Assembly: GCA_022315425.1 (NCBI GenBank) | Contig: JAIUPT010000020.1 | Location: forward strand, 1,922,001-1,986,000 | Direction: 5' to 3' | Source: Pseudevernia furfuracea | Lineage: Eukaryota; Ascomycota; Lecanoromycetes; Lecanorales; Parmeliaceae | Length of the DNA stretch: 64,000 nt | Shown here: positions 44,803-56,256 of the stretch, one piece after another | Numbering within the stretch: position 1 is the first letter of the stretch | Layout: every line of letters begins with the position of its first letter | The notes under the pieces: generated by a model | What the model was told of the DNA's origin: nothing | Database searches by the model: none | Seen by the model: the letters and a program-made list of their open reading frames with translations, nothing else | Translations under genes and position numbers: made by a program

Positions 44803-45725
44803 TTCAATATCGGTCTAGACCAGTCTGGACTAACAATAGTTGGGGGGGGGGGGGGGGGGACCATCGGGAGCCTTGGAATCAACAGACGCCGCCGGAGCTT
44901 CCAAGCCCCATCGATGGTCACTGCTGCCGGACCTGACCAGCACTCTCACACCAAGGCGAATCAAGCGCCGCACTCGCATGTTCCTCCAAAGGTTCCGGTC
45001 AATAACGGATTAGCAAATTCCCCGGAACAAACAAACGGGAATACGGTTCTCCCATTGCCCTTTTCCCATCCATCCATCCATCCATGATAGCTCAGAGGGG
45101 GAACCAACTGTTTTCAAGTAACTTGCTTCGGTTCTTGGTTCTAGACCATCGGTTCGAGAGAGAGACTGCCTTTTTGCTGAGAGCAGGCCTGGCCTTTTCG
45201 AGCCATCACGCTTCCCCGTACGATGTGCTTACAGTAGCAGGCAGGCTTGAAGAGGACGGCCCGCCGTGGACTTTGCGGCGGCCATTGGGGGGGGGATGAA
45301 TCCGGTCACCGACCTAGGCCATCCTCCTTCTTCTTCTTCTTCTTCTTCTTTACATACCACTGGATCCGACTCTGGCAGTGGGTTCGGGCAAGGTACCCTA
45401 TGGCTTTTGAATACTTGCGTTGCTCTTCGTGAGTTGGGAAAGGGCATTGCTTTTGGGGCCAAACACTCGACAACGAGCATTTTTTTATTGCGGGTCTCTT
45501 TCTCTTCTTGAGTTTGGGAAAGGCATTGATACGGACATCCCCAACATGAATGTTGGGGGAGGGGGGGGGGGGTGGTGAAATTCATGCGAGGTAGTGCTAC
45601 CAGAGCACAGAAGCAAGGTAGGTAGATCATGTCAATGGTACCATTATTTTCGTGATCGCTATACAAGGTTGACCTCAAACAAACACATACTAATGTATCC
45701 AATGCCCTATTGTGCAAAGGAAGAA
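44803..45725. other. Intergenic with homopolymer and simple repeats
   Basis: Contains GGTCTAGACCAGTCTGGAC, a G run of about 18 at 44840, CATC repeats at 45068, a CTT run at 45328 and another G run at 45555. No supported gene. Confidence 0.6.
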
Positions 45726-48700
45726 TCAATCATCTCCATCGCTAACTCTCTTCGCTTTCTTTCCTTCCATCATGCCCTCCAACTTCTTACTCAGTGCATC
45801 CCTGACCCTCCTCTGCCCCGCCCACTCCTTACTCAATTTCTTCATCCGACAGCTCGCTAGTACCATGAAGCCTACAGCTCGCAGTGAAGGCCTCTTCTGG
45901 TCCGTCTTGCCTATTCTGCCTCGAAGGCTATCCCCAAGGCGCAGACGAGGAGACGACGGGCCGGGGCTGATGCCCATCTCGGAAAGGAGATTGAGATCGA
46001 TTTGGTTACTGTACAATGTATTAGCATAGTTCTACTTCCTGGAAGAAGGGGGGTAGTAGGCTTACCAGGCTTCAAACATCTCGATCTGCATTAGCAAGAA
46101 CTTCTTTTCGTACACTAGACCACTCCTGAAGCCTTCCTCCCTTGTGCATTTAGCCCGCAGCCATTGAATTTGCTTGGCTAACCCCTTTAACTCGCCCATG
46201 TGCTTCTTTTGTATTAACTCGAGAGTTTGGTGGTCGTTAGCATTCAAGCTGCTGACCGAGGTATTGGCGAAACGAACACGGGATGCCATCGCCTTACGCT
46301 CTTCATCCCACTTGTGCTGCTGGCGGGTGAGATTTTCGACGGCGCGCTCATACCGAGATTGCACGTTCTCTAACTCTGTAGACAGAGCGGTTGATCTCTG
46401 TGTCTGTAACGTACGCTCTTCACGGACACGCTTGAGCTGAGCACGAAGATCCTTCTCACGGCTTGAGGCCGATGCAAGCTGACTCTCCCTCGAGTTGATC
46501 TGCACTTGTAGATCCTCGGCGGTGAGCTTGGCATCCTTGAGCATCTCGTGTAAGTCTTTTCGCTCTTCCGCTATTGTAACATCGGCTGTGGTAGCTTGGC
46601 GATGGATACGGATATCGTTTTCCAAGGAAGAGATGCGAGTGCGGAGGCGTGAGATGGTTTGAGTTGCTGTAGTGTTTTTGGCCAAAATGTTGTCCTGCTC
46701 GTTGCAGTTGGCAGAAAGCTCAGCTTCTAGCTGTTCACGTTGCTGTTCGTAGGCGTCCAGGTTTGACTGAATCTGGCGTTCTGATTCGGTAAGTCTGCGC
46801 TGTAGAGTCTTTAGGTCGTCCTTTGACTTTGCCTGGGCTTTTCTGAGTTGTTGATGAGCATCGGCGAGCTGGCGTTGAAGCTCGACTAGCTCGTTTTTCC
46901 GAGCAGAGCCTCCCACAGAAGACTTTGGCGAGTCCACCGTCAAGCGAGCAATTTCTTGCTCGTGAAATTGCCGTTCTAAACTTGTGACTTTTTGCTTCAG
47001 ATCTCGGACAGTTTCCTTTTGAGCCGCCTCGCGCTGAAGGTATTCTGTTTCCTTCCTCCGTGCCGTTGACAGGTCTTTCTGGGCCAAGCTGAGCTCGGCC
47101 GCAGCCTCCCCGTAGTCTTCAAACTTGCCGGAAAGACCCTCAAGCTCGTCAACGCGGGCCTCGAGACGCTGAACCTTCTGCTTCGCAGCGGCAAGCTCTC
47201 GATCTCGACTACCAGAGGCTACTGTAAGTTTGCGTTGCAAATCAAGGACATCCTCATTTAGGCGGCCTTCTTCAGAGGTTGCTCGCTGAATCTCTGACTC
47301 CAGTTCGCGCTCGATTGCGGCATTCTTTTCAACCAGACCCTTCCTTTCCTCACGGAGACGACCGATGTCATTCTCAAGCTTCAACTTTGAAGTCCGGAGG
47401 TCAAGTTTCTCTTGGTCGAACTTGAACGTCTCATCTACTTGGCCTCGCATTTGTTCGAGCTGACTTCGAATCTCATCGCGTTCAGCCTCCATTTCCGCAG
47501 ATGAAGATTGAAGCGCACGCAGATCAATGTTAACGGTCGTCAATTTGTCTTGTAATGACTGCTTTTCGGCTTTGATGAGCTGAAGCTGTTCATCAGCGGC
47601 GTGCAACCTGGTATTGAGTTCGTTCACCGCATCCCCAGATTTCTCGGCTGTGTTTTCCTGGACTTGGGCCAGTTCCTTTTTCGCAGCAGTCAAGGAGGAC
47701 TTCAAGTCATCCGCCTGTTGCTCGGCCGCCTGCATTTCTTCTCTGGCCCTGTCCGCTTCCTCGTCAAGACCACTTTGGAGCACTTCAACTTCATCCTCAA
47801 GAGCCTGCACTTTCTCTTCGAAATCCATTTGCTCTCTCTGGCTGATGCGGAGATCCTCTCTGGTCTGCGATAGATCAGAGCGAAGTTCGTCTAAGGCTTG
47901 CCGTTTTTCGTTAACGTCTTCGTTCAATTCCCGGATTTGACGCTCAAGGACTGCCTCTTCACTTCTGTGTCGCTGCTTCTCGCTTTCGAGAGCTTCTTTG
48001 AGCTTCATTTCACGACCAGACAATGTCCCTTCAGTCTCCTGTAATTTACTGATTGTTCGTTGCAGACCTGTCGCTTGCTCTTCGGCTCTTTCCTTCTGCG
48101 ATTGGAGAGCTCGTCGCTGGCTTTCCCAATGATCTTGATCTGTTACAAATTGGCTTTCCTTATCTTCCAGTTCACGGTGGAGGCTGTCAACCTCTTCCGA
48201 AAGCCTATCGATCTCCCTTTTTGCTTCAGACCGTAGCTGACGATCGTTATTCTGCGCGTGATTTCTCTCGTCTTCCAAATTTGCCTCCAATTCTTGGACA
48301 TTCGCCTGAGCTTTGGTCAAATCTTTTTGAAGGGTGTGGGATTCAGCCGTTAGAGCATCATGGCGAGAATGCAGTAAATCCTTTTCTTCTGATTTGCTTT
48401 GTAATTCCTTGAATGCCTGTTCTGCTCGGGTGGTCACGAATTCGCATTTTCGGACAATTGATTCATGTTCATGGCGAAGCAATTCGTTTTGGTCCTTGAG
48501 TCGTTGATCTCGGACGTCTGCGTCTTGGTTGGCGTCACGTAGCTTATCTTGTAGCTTGCTGACCTCTCTTGACTTGTCGTCAAAATTTTCTTGTAATTGA
48601 ACATGTTTCTCCCGAAGCGAAGCGAGGTCATCCTGGAGCTTATTTGCCTTGTCTTCGAGCTGTCGGCTTAGTCCCTTGGTATTGATAGACTTGTTGAACA

Positions 48701-50017
48701 TTTCGTCACGCAACTATAGTCAACTTTTAGCATTGGATTCTCCGAGCAATATCAGGGCATCCGTACCTCATCAAGATCCTCTTCCGCCTTCTGCTTGGTT
48801 TCCAGCGCATCCTGGAGCTCATCATGTGCCTCTCTTAACTTCGCGGCCTGTTGCGCAGAGTCTCCCTGTTCTTGTTCCAAATCTTCGACGCGCTTTTTGC
48901 TTGCTTCCAGCTCAGCGCACACCTCATTGAATTCGTCTGAGTCTTTCCTTGACTGCTCTTTCAGCTTGTCGATCTCGTCGTCTCGCTCTTCTATGATGCG
49001 ATCCTTTTCTCGCAGCTCGGCTTCGAGATCCTCGATGTCTCCCCTTAACTTTTCCAACTCTTCGCCATCGCCGTCTGCACTTTCCAGCCGTCGCCTGAGG
49101 TTTTCGATTTCGGATTCTTTCGCTGCCAAGTCACTCTTCAAATCCTCCAGCTGCTGACGCAAGGTTTCATCAGCGTGCTTTCGCTTCGCCTTCTCCTGAA
49201 GGTCTTCGACGTGACGCCTGAATGTCTCAACGTCACGCTCTGCTAGGCTAAGGTTTCTTTTACATTGCTTAAGCTCTTTTTGTATAGTGACCTTATCAAC
49301 CTTGAGATCGGTGTTCTCCTTCAGCGCGGCCTCATTGAATCCAGGTCCTGATTTCCGTAATGACTCTTCGAGGAAGTGTATCTTGAGTTTAAGACCAAAG
49401 TTCTCCTTTTCAACCTTATTGATAATCTGGAGGTCGTTAGTTCCGCGAAGAATCTGTCTTTATATGGCTGCACGTACGTTCTCCTGTTCCCTTAGGGTCA
49501 TCAAGTTTCCCTGATCCGTCAGAGCCCCTGCGCCATCTCTCTTCGGCAAGACTGCCAACGGCGTTGACTGCGCACTACTGCTGGCGACCTGTGGCATTGG
49601 TGTACCATCTCCATCTCCAAGCACTGAGCTTCCCAAATCACTTCCGTATACACCTGACGCATCTCCTCCCGGCAAAGCGGGGCTGTCGCCGCCCTGATAG
49701 CTAGCCTTCAGAAATGCCGGCGTCTCAGGTGCCCCACCCAGCTTGCCATTGCGTTCCAATTTCTTCTTTGCGATACTTTGTAGGAGAGGCGTAAATTCTG
49801 TTCGTCCTGGAAGGTTCCGACGATCTGCCAATGGTACGCGTGCTCGTGGAGTCTTCAGACTGATGCCGCGACCATTTCGCAATTGAGAAACAATGTCATC
49901 TTTCCGCTTGAGAGGAGAAAGTAGAGAGGGTTCCACGGAGAAATTCTCGAAGTCATGGCCATTGGTCATGTATGTCGCGTTGCCAGCGTCCGTGCGAGGT
50001 GTCTCGATGTACGCCAT
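45726..50017 (-). CDS. pcpA: Pericentrin/Pcp1-type spindle pole body protein
   Basis: Four exons: 50017..49478, 49426..48767, 48713..46066 and 46008..45726. The introns are 51, 53 and 57 nt (phases 0, 0, 2). The product is about 1376 residues. The start is the ATG of MAYIETPRTDAG; the frame is open further upstream only from a TTG. Around residues 170-205 lies a CM1-like motif (LMTLREQEN joined by splicing to IINKVEKENFGLKLKIHFLE), which binds and recruits the gamma-tubulin complex. About residues 210-1230 are almost continuous coiled coil. At the C-terminus REEGFRSGLVYEKKFLLMQI continues over the last intron into EMFEACNQIDLNLLSEMGI, the PACT centrosome/spindle-pole targeting motif. Splicing of the last intron is needed to complete EACNQ. 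In fission yeast Pcp1 and Aspergillus PcpA this protein anchors nuclear microtubule nucleation. It is transcribed divergently from the ecdysoneless-type gene. Confidence 0.92.
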
Positions 50018-50277
50018 GATAGATTCGGCAATGCATGCAAAATGTGGAGTTCCCAAGGTCGCTCATCATACAGAGTAAGTCATGTTGTGAGATACGCCAA
50101 ATCGATGCTGTTGTGACGTGTTGTGGTGAGCGAAGAAAATAAGGTTGTAAACAATCGGAGTCGGCAAACCTTCCCCGCTACTTATTCTATCCTCAGCCTT
50201 ATCGATGGTGGCGTGTGTTCTCTCGAAATGTAGAGGTTTATCATCTGTTCATCCAACCATCTTGTTATTGATGAGAT
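50018..50277. promoter_or_regulatory. Divergent 260-bp promoter region
   Basis: This is the only sequence between the pericentrin homologue start (minus strand) and the ecdysoneless/SGT1 start (plus strand), so both promoters must share it. No TATA element stands out. Confidence 0.55.
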
Positions 50278-52125
50278 ATGGATGCTCCAAGAGATGACTT
50301 CAAGTGGTTTGGAGAAGGCTTTGATGGCTTCCCCAAATCTCTACCCGAAGACTGTGTGGAGTACACCATCTATGTTCTCGATTCAGCTCTCACGGATCTG
50401 GAGAGACGAGAAAAACTTCGTCAAGTACAGAGTGCTGCGATCAAGCTCACCTACCAACTACTAAAAGGTTTCATATGGCAGCGTGAGACTTTCAAGCTCT
50501 CGCTTGAACGCGAAGACGGTAGAAGCTTCTTACGAGGACGCACCAACTACGGAGATTCTGTGGAGGACGAGTGGCTAATTGTCTATATTCTGCGGGAGTT
50601 GAGCAAGCAGTTTCCTAAGATCTGGGTTAGGACTGCAGACACTGATGGACAATTTCTACTCATTGAGGCAGCTAATGCTCTGCCTCGGTGGCTGAATCCA
50701 GAGGTCGCAGACTTTCGGGTATGGCTGAACAACGGGAAGTTGTTAATCGTCCCCTTGGAGAAGCCTGGTGAACAAATTATCGAGGCAAAGCCAGGGCCAC
50801 TGACCCTAAATGAGGCGTTGAAGGTTATAGAGAACCAAACATACAAGCCTCTACATCTCCCCGCCGTCGAAGCCGAAGCATTTTACCGTCTCCAAAGATA
50901 CCCCAATCAGGTCTTGGACAGTCTTCATCACGCACTACTCACAATACCTAGGAAGCTTGCCTACATTCTCCATGAGGATGCAGCCTATATAAGCGCTGCA
51001 GTCGAAGCGTTCTATTTGCGCGATCCCATAGCTCTACGCCCGCTACAGGCTTCCGACGACAGTAGGCTCCATTTCCCGCCGACAGATCTGGTAACGATGT
51101 CTGTGAAGTTTACGAAAATTGGTTATGCTCAGCTCAAGAGTCAGCAATTCGCAGCACCTGCGCCATGGGCACACTATGTTTCTACAAAAAGAGAAGCAAA
51201 ACCTCAAGATAGAGCAGAGATGGGTATGAAAGCCACCTGTGGATTTGAGATGTTAATGTGCGATCCTCAAAATCAAGATAAGAAAGCTGTCCGAGAGATC
51301 TCAATGCTGCTCGAGGACATTCGCCTTGGACAGGACGAGTTGCCAACTGACGCTGAAATCAAGAAATGGGGAATGCGGGAAGACGATGAGGCCTGGCTTG
51401 ATATCAACTTCGAGGATTTTGAGAAAGAACTTGGAGGGAGCAGAAAGCAGGGTGCACCAAACAACAATGAGGGTTTCGGTGACAAAGGTGCCCAGGAGAA
51501 TCTTCGGAAGATGGTTACGAGGTTTGAAGATTTTTTGAATGATGATTCTGCTGGCGCTGATGGGGCCGAATTTTTGGACGACATGGATAACGATGATGGG
51601 GAAGAGGACAGCACGATTAGTGATGATAGTGACGACGAGGGCGAGGATAAAGACGTCAGCTTTGATGAAGATGCATTCGCCAACATGATGAGGGAGATGA
51701 TGGGCATACCCCCGATTGCTGGTGGCACAAATGCTACCCCTAAGGTCAGCCTTCATGAAGACGAGAGGGCTTCGAGTGTTTCAGCAGACGAAGAGGACAA
51801 CAAGGGGGTCCATCAAGCCATGCAGGATATCGAGAGCGAACTTCGAGAAGCTGGAGCCCTGAATTTGAACCCAAAACAGGAGGCCAAGAGTTCAGATTCG
51901 CAACGCAAAGCAATTGAAAGGGGTTCGAGCAGTGAACAATCGAAACCGCTAAAGAAGGCGGAAGACGCTTCAGAGGATGAAGAGGCGGAAATCGATTTCA
52001 ATCTCGCCAAAAACATGCTAGAGAGTTTCAAAAGCCAGGGAGGTGCGTCGGGACCTGGTGGCAACATGATGAGCCTAATGGGCATGAGACTACCCAGGGA
52101 CGAAAGTGATCATGTAGATTTTTGA
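50278..52125 (+). CDS. Ecdysoneless (ECD)/SGT1-like protein
   Basis: A single uninterrupted frame of 615 residues starts at the first ATG. The N-terminal part (about 1-190) contains EDCVEYTIYVLD, LKGFIWQRETFKL, the inserted RTNYGDSVEDEWLIVYIL and ALPRWLNPEVADFRVWLNNG. These are characteristic of the SGT1/ecdysoneless family (the gcr2 suppressor, not the Hsp90 cochaperone Sgt1). Residues about 430-470 form a very acidic stretch (DDMDNDDGEEDSTISDDSDD) followed by FDEDAFANMMREMMG. The C-terminus ends LPRDESDHVDF, typical of the family. ECD proteins work in pre-mRNA splicing, transcription and cell-cycle control, in animals through U5 snRNP and R2TP contacts. Length is close to fungal homologues. 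It shares a 260-bp divergent promoter with the pericentrin homologue. Confidence 0.9.
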   Translation: MDAPRDDFKWFGEGFDGFPKSLPEDCVEYTIYVLDSALTDLERREKLRQVQSAAIKLTYQLLKGFIWQRETFKLSLEREDGRSFLRGRTNYGDSVEDEWLIVYILRELSKQFPKIWVRTADTDGQFLLIEAANALPRWLNPEVADFRVWLNNGKLLIVPLEKPGEQIIEAKPGPLTLNEALKVIENQTYKPLHLPAVEAEAFYRLQRYPNQVLDSLHHALLTIPRKLAYILHEDAAYISAAVEAFYLRDPIALRPLQASDDSRLHFPPTDLVTMSVKFTKIGYAQLKSQQFAAPAPWAHYVSTKREAKPQDRAEMGMKATCGFEMLMCDPQNQDKKAVREISMLLEDIRLGQDELPTDAEIKKWGMREDDEAWLDINFEDFEKELGGSRKQGAPNNNEGFGDKGAQENLRKMVTRFEDFLNDDSAGADGAEFLDDMDNDDGEEDSTISDDSDDEGEDKDVSFDEDAFANMMREMMGIPPIAGGTNATPKVSLHEDERASSVSADEEDNKGVHQAMQDIESELREAGALNLNPKQEAKSSDSQRKAIERGSSSEQSKPLKKAEDASEDEEAEIDFNLAKNMLESFKSQGGASGPGGNMMSLMGMRLPRDESDHVDF

Positions 52126-53612
52126 TGTTCGTTTATCTGCGGACTAGTGAAACAACAAAGTGCTGGAAGGCGTCTCTCGGGCCATGCGGCGTTGGCTTCT
52201 TCGCGCGTTCCGAAGCATTCCAGGTCCCAAAGATCCCAGGTGAAATGTGTGACCTTCTGACAACAGCAACGACAATGGCCCTGACTTCTGAACGCTACTC
52301 TTTCTCCTGTGATTTTGCGAAAAGCAGACTTGGAATACCCTCAAAAAAGTACAAATGCCTCGGACGTTTCAAAGATCTCATCTGGGCTTTCCCTTTCCGG
52401 CTTTCCGGGAAACCTAGACGTGTCTCGAGAACGCTCTAATTGTTAATGTCAGTGATTCGAGCTCAGGAATTTGGACGCATGAAATGTGGAGATGGTGTGA
52501 GCCTCACTGTAGCCATGGCAATGTTGAAGGCTTTGAAGCATACCAGCCACACACACTACTCGTACAGTTTTTCCGTTTCAGACCTTGCCAAGCTTCCCCA
52601 ATGCAACGTCGAACACGGGAACGAGCTAAGTGTGTGGCAGGATTAACTACTGATGCATGGCAAAACCTTAGATAAATTCTATGCCTTGATCAGTGTGATC
52701 TCTGAGGGATTCTTACCTAAACACGGCAAGAGAATAGTGTGGTCGAGAGGTGACTCCGGGGAAGCTAAAGACGATCTAACATACATATAAGCGACAGGCG
52801 CTCAAATGGCGAAACAAAGGCGCACCACTACCGTATCTCGAATTCTCGATCATCCCGCACAGACTCTTTCTGAATTCCGAGGCACGCGATGCGAAAGCCG
52901 GACAACTATTCGGATGCAACGGTCACTGGTCAGATTGGGGTGTGGGATCTTGGTCTTACCGTATAATTCTCCGTAGTGGTGTGCTCCCGAGGTCCCCGAA
53001 TTCGCTGCTTTTCTAGAGTCCGCTTGGTGTGGGGAGGTCTTGGCGTTTGTGAAGATGTCGCTTTGTGCTTGATCTTTTTATTTATCCATCGGTAGATTAG
53101 GAAAGTTCTTCGGCTGAAAGACTGAAGACTGGAGACTGAAGGAGTGCATTCTGGCCTTTTCCAACCCCAATAATAATGCCGACTATGCCATGGTCCGCGC
53201 TCAAGTTTCTGGGTGCTGTGATTGGGGTAGACGGTGCATCACTACATGATTCTGAAACACTTGAACGGCAGGTCGCATCCATCCACCATCAGGCTTACCC
53301 CTTGGTCTGACCAGAGAGTCAGACCCCGATTAGCTAATCCTCCATCCAGCCAAAAACGCGGAGGAAAACTGGAAAAGTGAGGAGGCTTGCGCAAAGCTCT
53401 GCCTCTTTTGTGCGCATATATCTTCTCCATCTTCTTGCATTCAGTGTGTGACGACGCCACGCATCGCACCCTTCCAACTAGTGCCCTTTGATTTTCGGAG
53501 AATTTGATCCTTAAAGCAAGCCCTCCGGCGCATCTCTCAATGTTCCTCTCACCTGCCTGGCGCACTCAAATCCAAGTCGCCTCCGAGTCCCGCGTGATTG
53601 GCGCAACCATTC
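52126..53612. other. Intergenic, no supported gene
   Basis: Contains the 3' flank of the ECD-like gene and the 5' flank of the lectin-like gene. The short frames here have no recognised feature. Confidence 0.5.
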
Positions 53613-55586
53613 ATGATGACTACTCGCTCGTCAGTCAATAATGAAAAGGTAAATCGTCTCCTGCACATCTGTGGCTCAATAAAACTGACACTAGAAACAG
53701 TCGCCAGTCGACAAAGTAGACTACGAAGGTCTCCAACTCGACACAAGAGCTAGAGATAATCGAGATCCGCATTTGGACCAATCAAGACCCCAAGACTTGC
53801 TCGACGATGACTTCAATCCTCATGAATTTTATCTCAACGAGAAGCAGGCACGCGCAGGCATCCCTGTGGGTGTCTCTATGGGTACCCCAATGTCTCCAGA
53901 AGGGACGCTCAGCCCGATATCCCACATGGGACCCAAGGAGATTGATGATGGCCTGCCTTCCCCTCCACCAGAGAGGAGGATATGCGGTCTGCGACCCAAG
54001 CATTTTTGGGAACTTTTAGGCCTCATCCTGGCTATCATTCTTGCCGTAGCTATTATTGGCGGAGTAGTAGGCGGACTGCAATCGCGCAATAGGATATCCT
54101 CTTCGTCTGGGCAGCCGGCATCCAATAATACCACAAACAATACGACAAATGGCGCAAACAGCACCACGTCCTTGCCCTTGCTGTAGGTTCACGTCTGAAG
54201 CTGGGAGCAAGTGGGTGACTAACACAGTTCTGGGCCAGGCAAGGAGATGTTGTGGCAGCCTCACCACTGAATGTGATATCCTATAACCAAGGCGGTTCCA
54301 GTGCGGAAAGCCAACAAGCTTTCCGCATCTATTACCAATCAGCCCTCGGGAACATCAAGGAAGCTGTTTCTAATAGCTTGACGTCTTGGCAAAGCGCCCT
54401 GTAAGATTTACGAAGAGCAACATTCGAAAGGTCCCACTAACAGAAGGCTAGGCCTATCTTCACCGATGCGATCAACAATACTGGGCTTGCCACCGTGACT
54501 TACCTCAACGGCTCGAATCAGCAGGTAAGACCCACTGAAAATTCCTTGCCGTTGCACGAGGCATAACGGGATCCTAGGGAAGCATCTTCTACGTAGGATT
54601 GAATGGACTGTTTCAAGAAAAAAGGAAAGTCTTTTCCAGCACGGCTTACTGGGAACCTGGTACTTTGAACGACATGAACATCGCCGCCGTGGCGAACCTT
54701 TCCTCCTCTTCAGTGACTCAGGACCCGAAGAATGATTGGGATGGCTATCGAATGGCAGCAGTCTATTCGGAGAACTTCCACACCGGACCGGGGCTTCGGC
54801 TGTATTACCATGCAGAGAATCTAACCGGAGCGGCCTACGTGCAAGAACTGATCTGGACTCAGAGCAACGACTCGTGGGCCAATGGGGCAAAGTTGCGCAA
54901 CCCATGGCCGACTTCCCACCTGGCGGCCACCATCGACGAGAGCACACAGATCTTGCGGCTGTTCTTTTCCTCGGGCAACAACACCCTGCAAGAGGCTTGG
55001 ACATCCATCTCCGATCCCACCGGGACCTACAAGAATGGTACGCAGTATGAAAGATATGAAAACCCCCCCCCCCCCCTTACCCTGAAACAGAGACGGAACT
55101 GACAATGGGGCAAACTCTCAAGGCGTCAGCTTCCCCAACCTCCTCGAGCACAACAACGCCGACATCGCCACCGTGTCGCAAAACGGCTCCACCTACATCT
55201 ACCACTACAGCTCCAGCAGCAGCAGCAGCGCCGCCATCCACGAACTCGTCATCACCGGCGTCCCCGCCTCCGTCAACGACCAAGAAACCTACAACCTCTC
55301 CTCCCCGCTCGTCGCCGCCGTCGACGACGACACCCCGCCCCCCTACCGACCCCTGGCCGCGGCGGCGTCCAGCAACAACACCGCGCCGGGCCTCCCCGGG
55401 CAGGTTTCCGTCTTCTGGGCCGATCGCGCCGCGGGGGATCCCCCGGCCGGGTTCGCGCAGCTGGCCGAGGTCAGCCGGTCGCTGGCCGAGGGGGCGTCGT
55501 GGCCGGACGGGACGAGGTGGGTGGGGATCCCGTTGGGGAGTTCGAATTCGCAGCCGAGTGGTGGGCGGAAGAGGGGCTTTCGATGA
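53613..55586 (+). CDS. Membrane-anchored fucose-lectin-like beta-propeller protein
   Basis: Six exons: 53613..53648, 53701..54182, 54239..54400, 54452..54524, 54578..55037 and 55093..55586. The introns are 51-56 nt with consistent frames; the product is about 568 residues. Residues 1-115 are a polar cytoplasmic tail with Pro/Ser motifs. At about 117-138 lies one membrane helix (LLGLILAIILAVAIIGGVVG), then an Asn/Thr-rich linker with several NxT glycosylation sites. The remainder has repeated short strands such as FRIYYQSALGNIKEAVSNS, GSIFYVGLNGLFQEK, LRLYYHAENLTGAAYVQEL and STYIYHYSS. This pattern, with aromatic residues followed by a W or Q loop, resembles the six-bladed AAL/fucose-specific lectin propeller. 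The protein should be a type II surface protein that may bind glycans. Exon 6 is strikingly richer in G+C than exons 1-5. The exon 5/6 junction (AG acceptor at 55091-55092) is the least certain. Confidence 0.72.
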
Positions 55587-56256
55587 ACTGGAGGGTGGGG
55601 GTGCGCCCCGGGGGGGAAGTTCATTGTTGGCGGTTGGGTTTTTTACGAGGTGGTTTTGAATCGAAAAAATACCTAGCCTTTTTGCTTGCTGCTGTGCTGG
55701 CGTTGGTGGGTGGTGTGTGTGTTGGGGGGGGAGACGCGGGGGGGGACGGGTGAATAGGAATCGGGATTTCTGTATCTCGGGGCTTGAAGAAAGTACAATA
55801 AGGTAGAGAGCAGACGGAGAGACGGAAGAAAGCCTCCTGCTTGTCAATGATGATTCGATAGGATGCGAAAAGAGCCTTCTATGATATCATCCATGCTTCG
55901 TCTCCTTTCAGTGGAGTGGGTTTGGGTTACTGGATTGGTTCGTGGAGCGAGGGTTGGGATGGGGTTGGTCTACTCGATTGATTTAGATCTAGGAGCGAGA
56001 TCGATCATGGCTGGCGCCACGAGGGTGACTTCGCCACAACCGTCCAAAAAAAGAAATATAATCCTCATTCCGATTCACCTCTTCGCCTTCATCTTCGTCT
56101 GCCCTCTGCCCTTGTTTTTCTCCTTTCCACTCAGCTTCCTTCACCACCACCACCTCCTCCTCCCCACCACTGTCCTGGATACCCCCTACAGAACCAATCC
56201 TCCGGATTCATCAACATCAGTATCAGGCCCAGCCGTCTCAGAGCTTCTCCCAGCCC
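55587..56256. other. Intergenic, very G-rich at the start
   Basis: 55600-55755 carries several G runs of 4-8 (GTTGGGGGGGGAGACGCGGG type), a possible G-quadruplex downstream of the lectin-like gene. The remainder shows nothing clear. Confidence 0.5.

Noticed and set aside
45229..45729. 166-residue minus-strand frame with a Glu run
   Set aside because: Driven by a CTT microsatellite and homopolymers. No start context or domain.
47601..48412. Plus-strand frames of 90-119 residues
   Set aside because: Shadows of the pericentrin coiled-coil exon on the other strand.
51273..52085. Minus-strand Ser-rich frames
   Set aside because: Antisense of the acidic region of the ECD-like gene.
55077..55847. 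256-residue minus-strand frame rich in Gly/Val/Arg
   Set aside because: Antisense to the very GC-rich last exon of the lectin-like gene, where stops are rare by composition.
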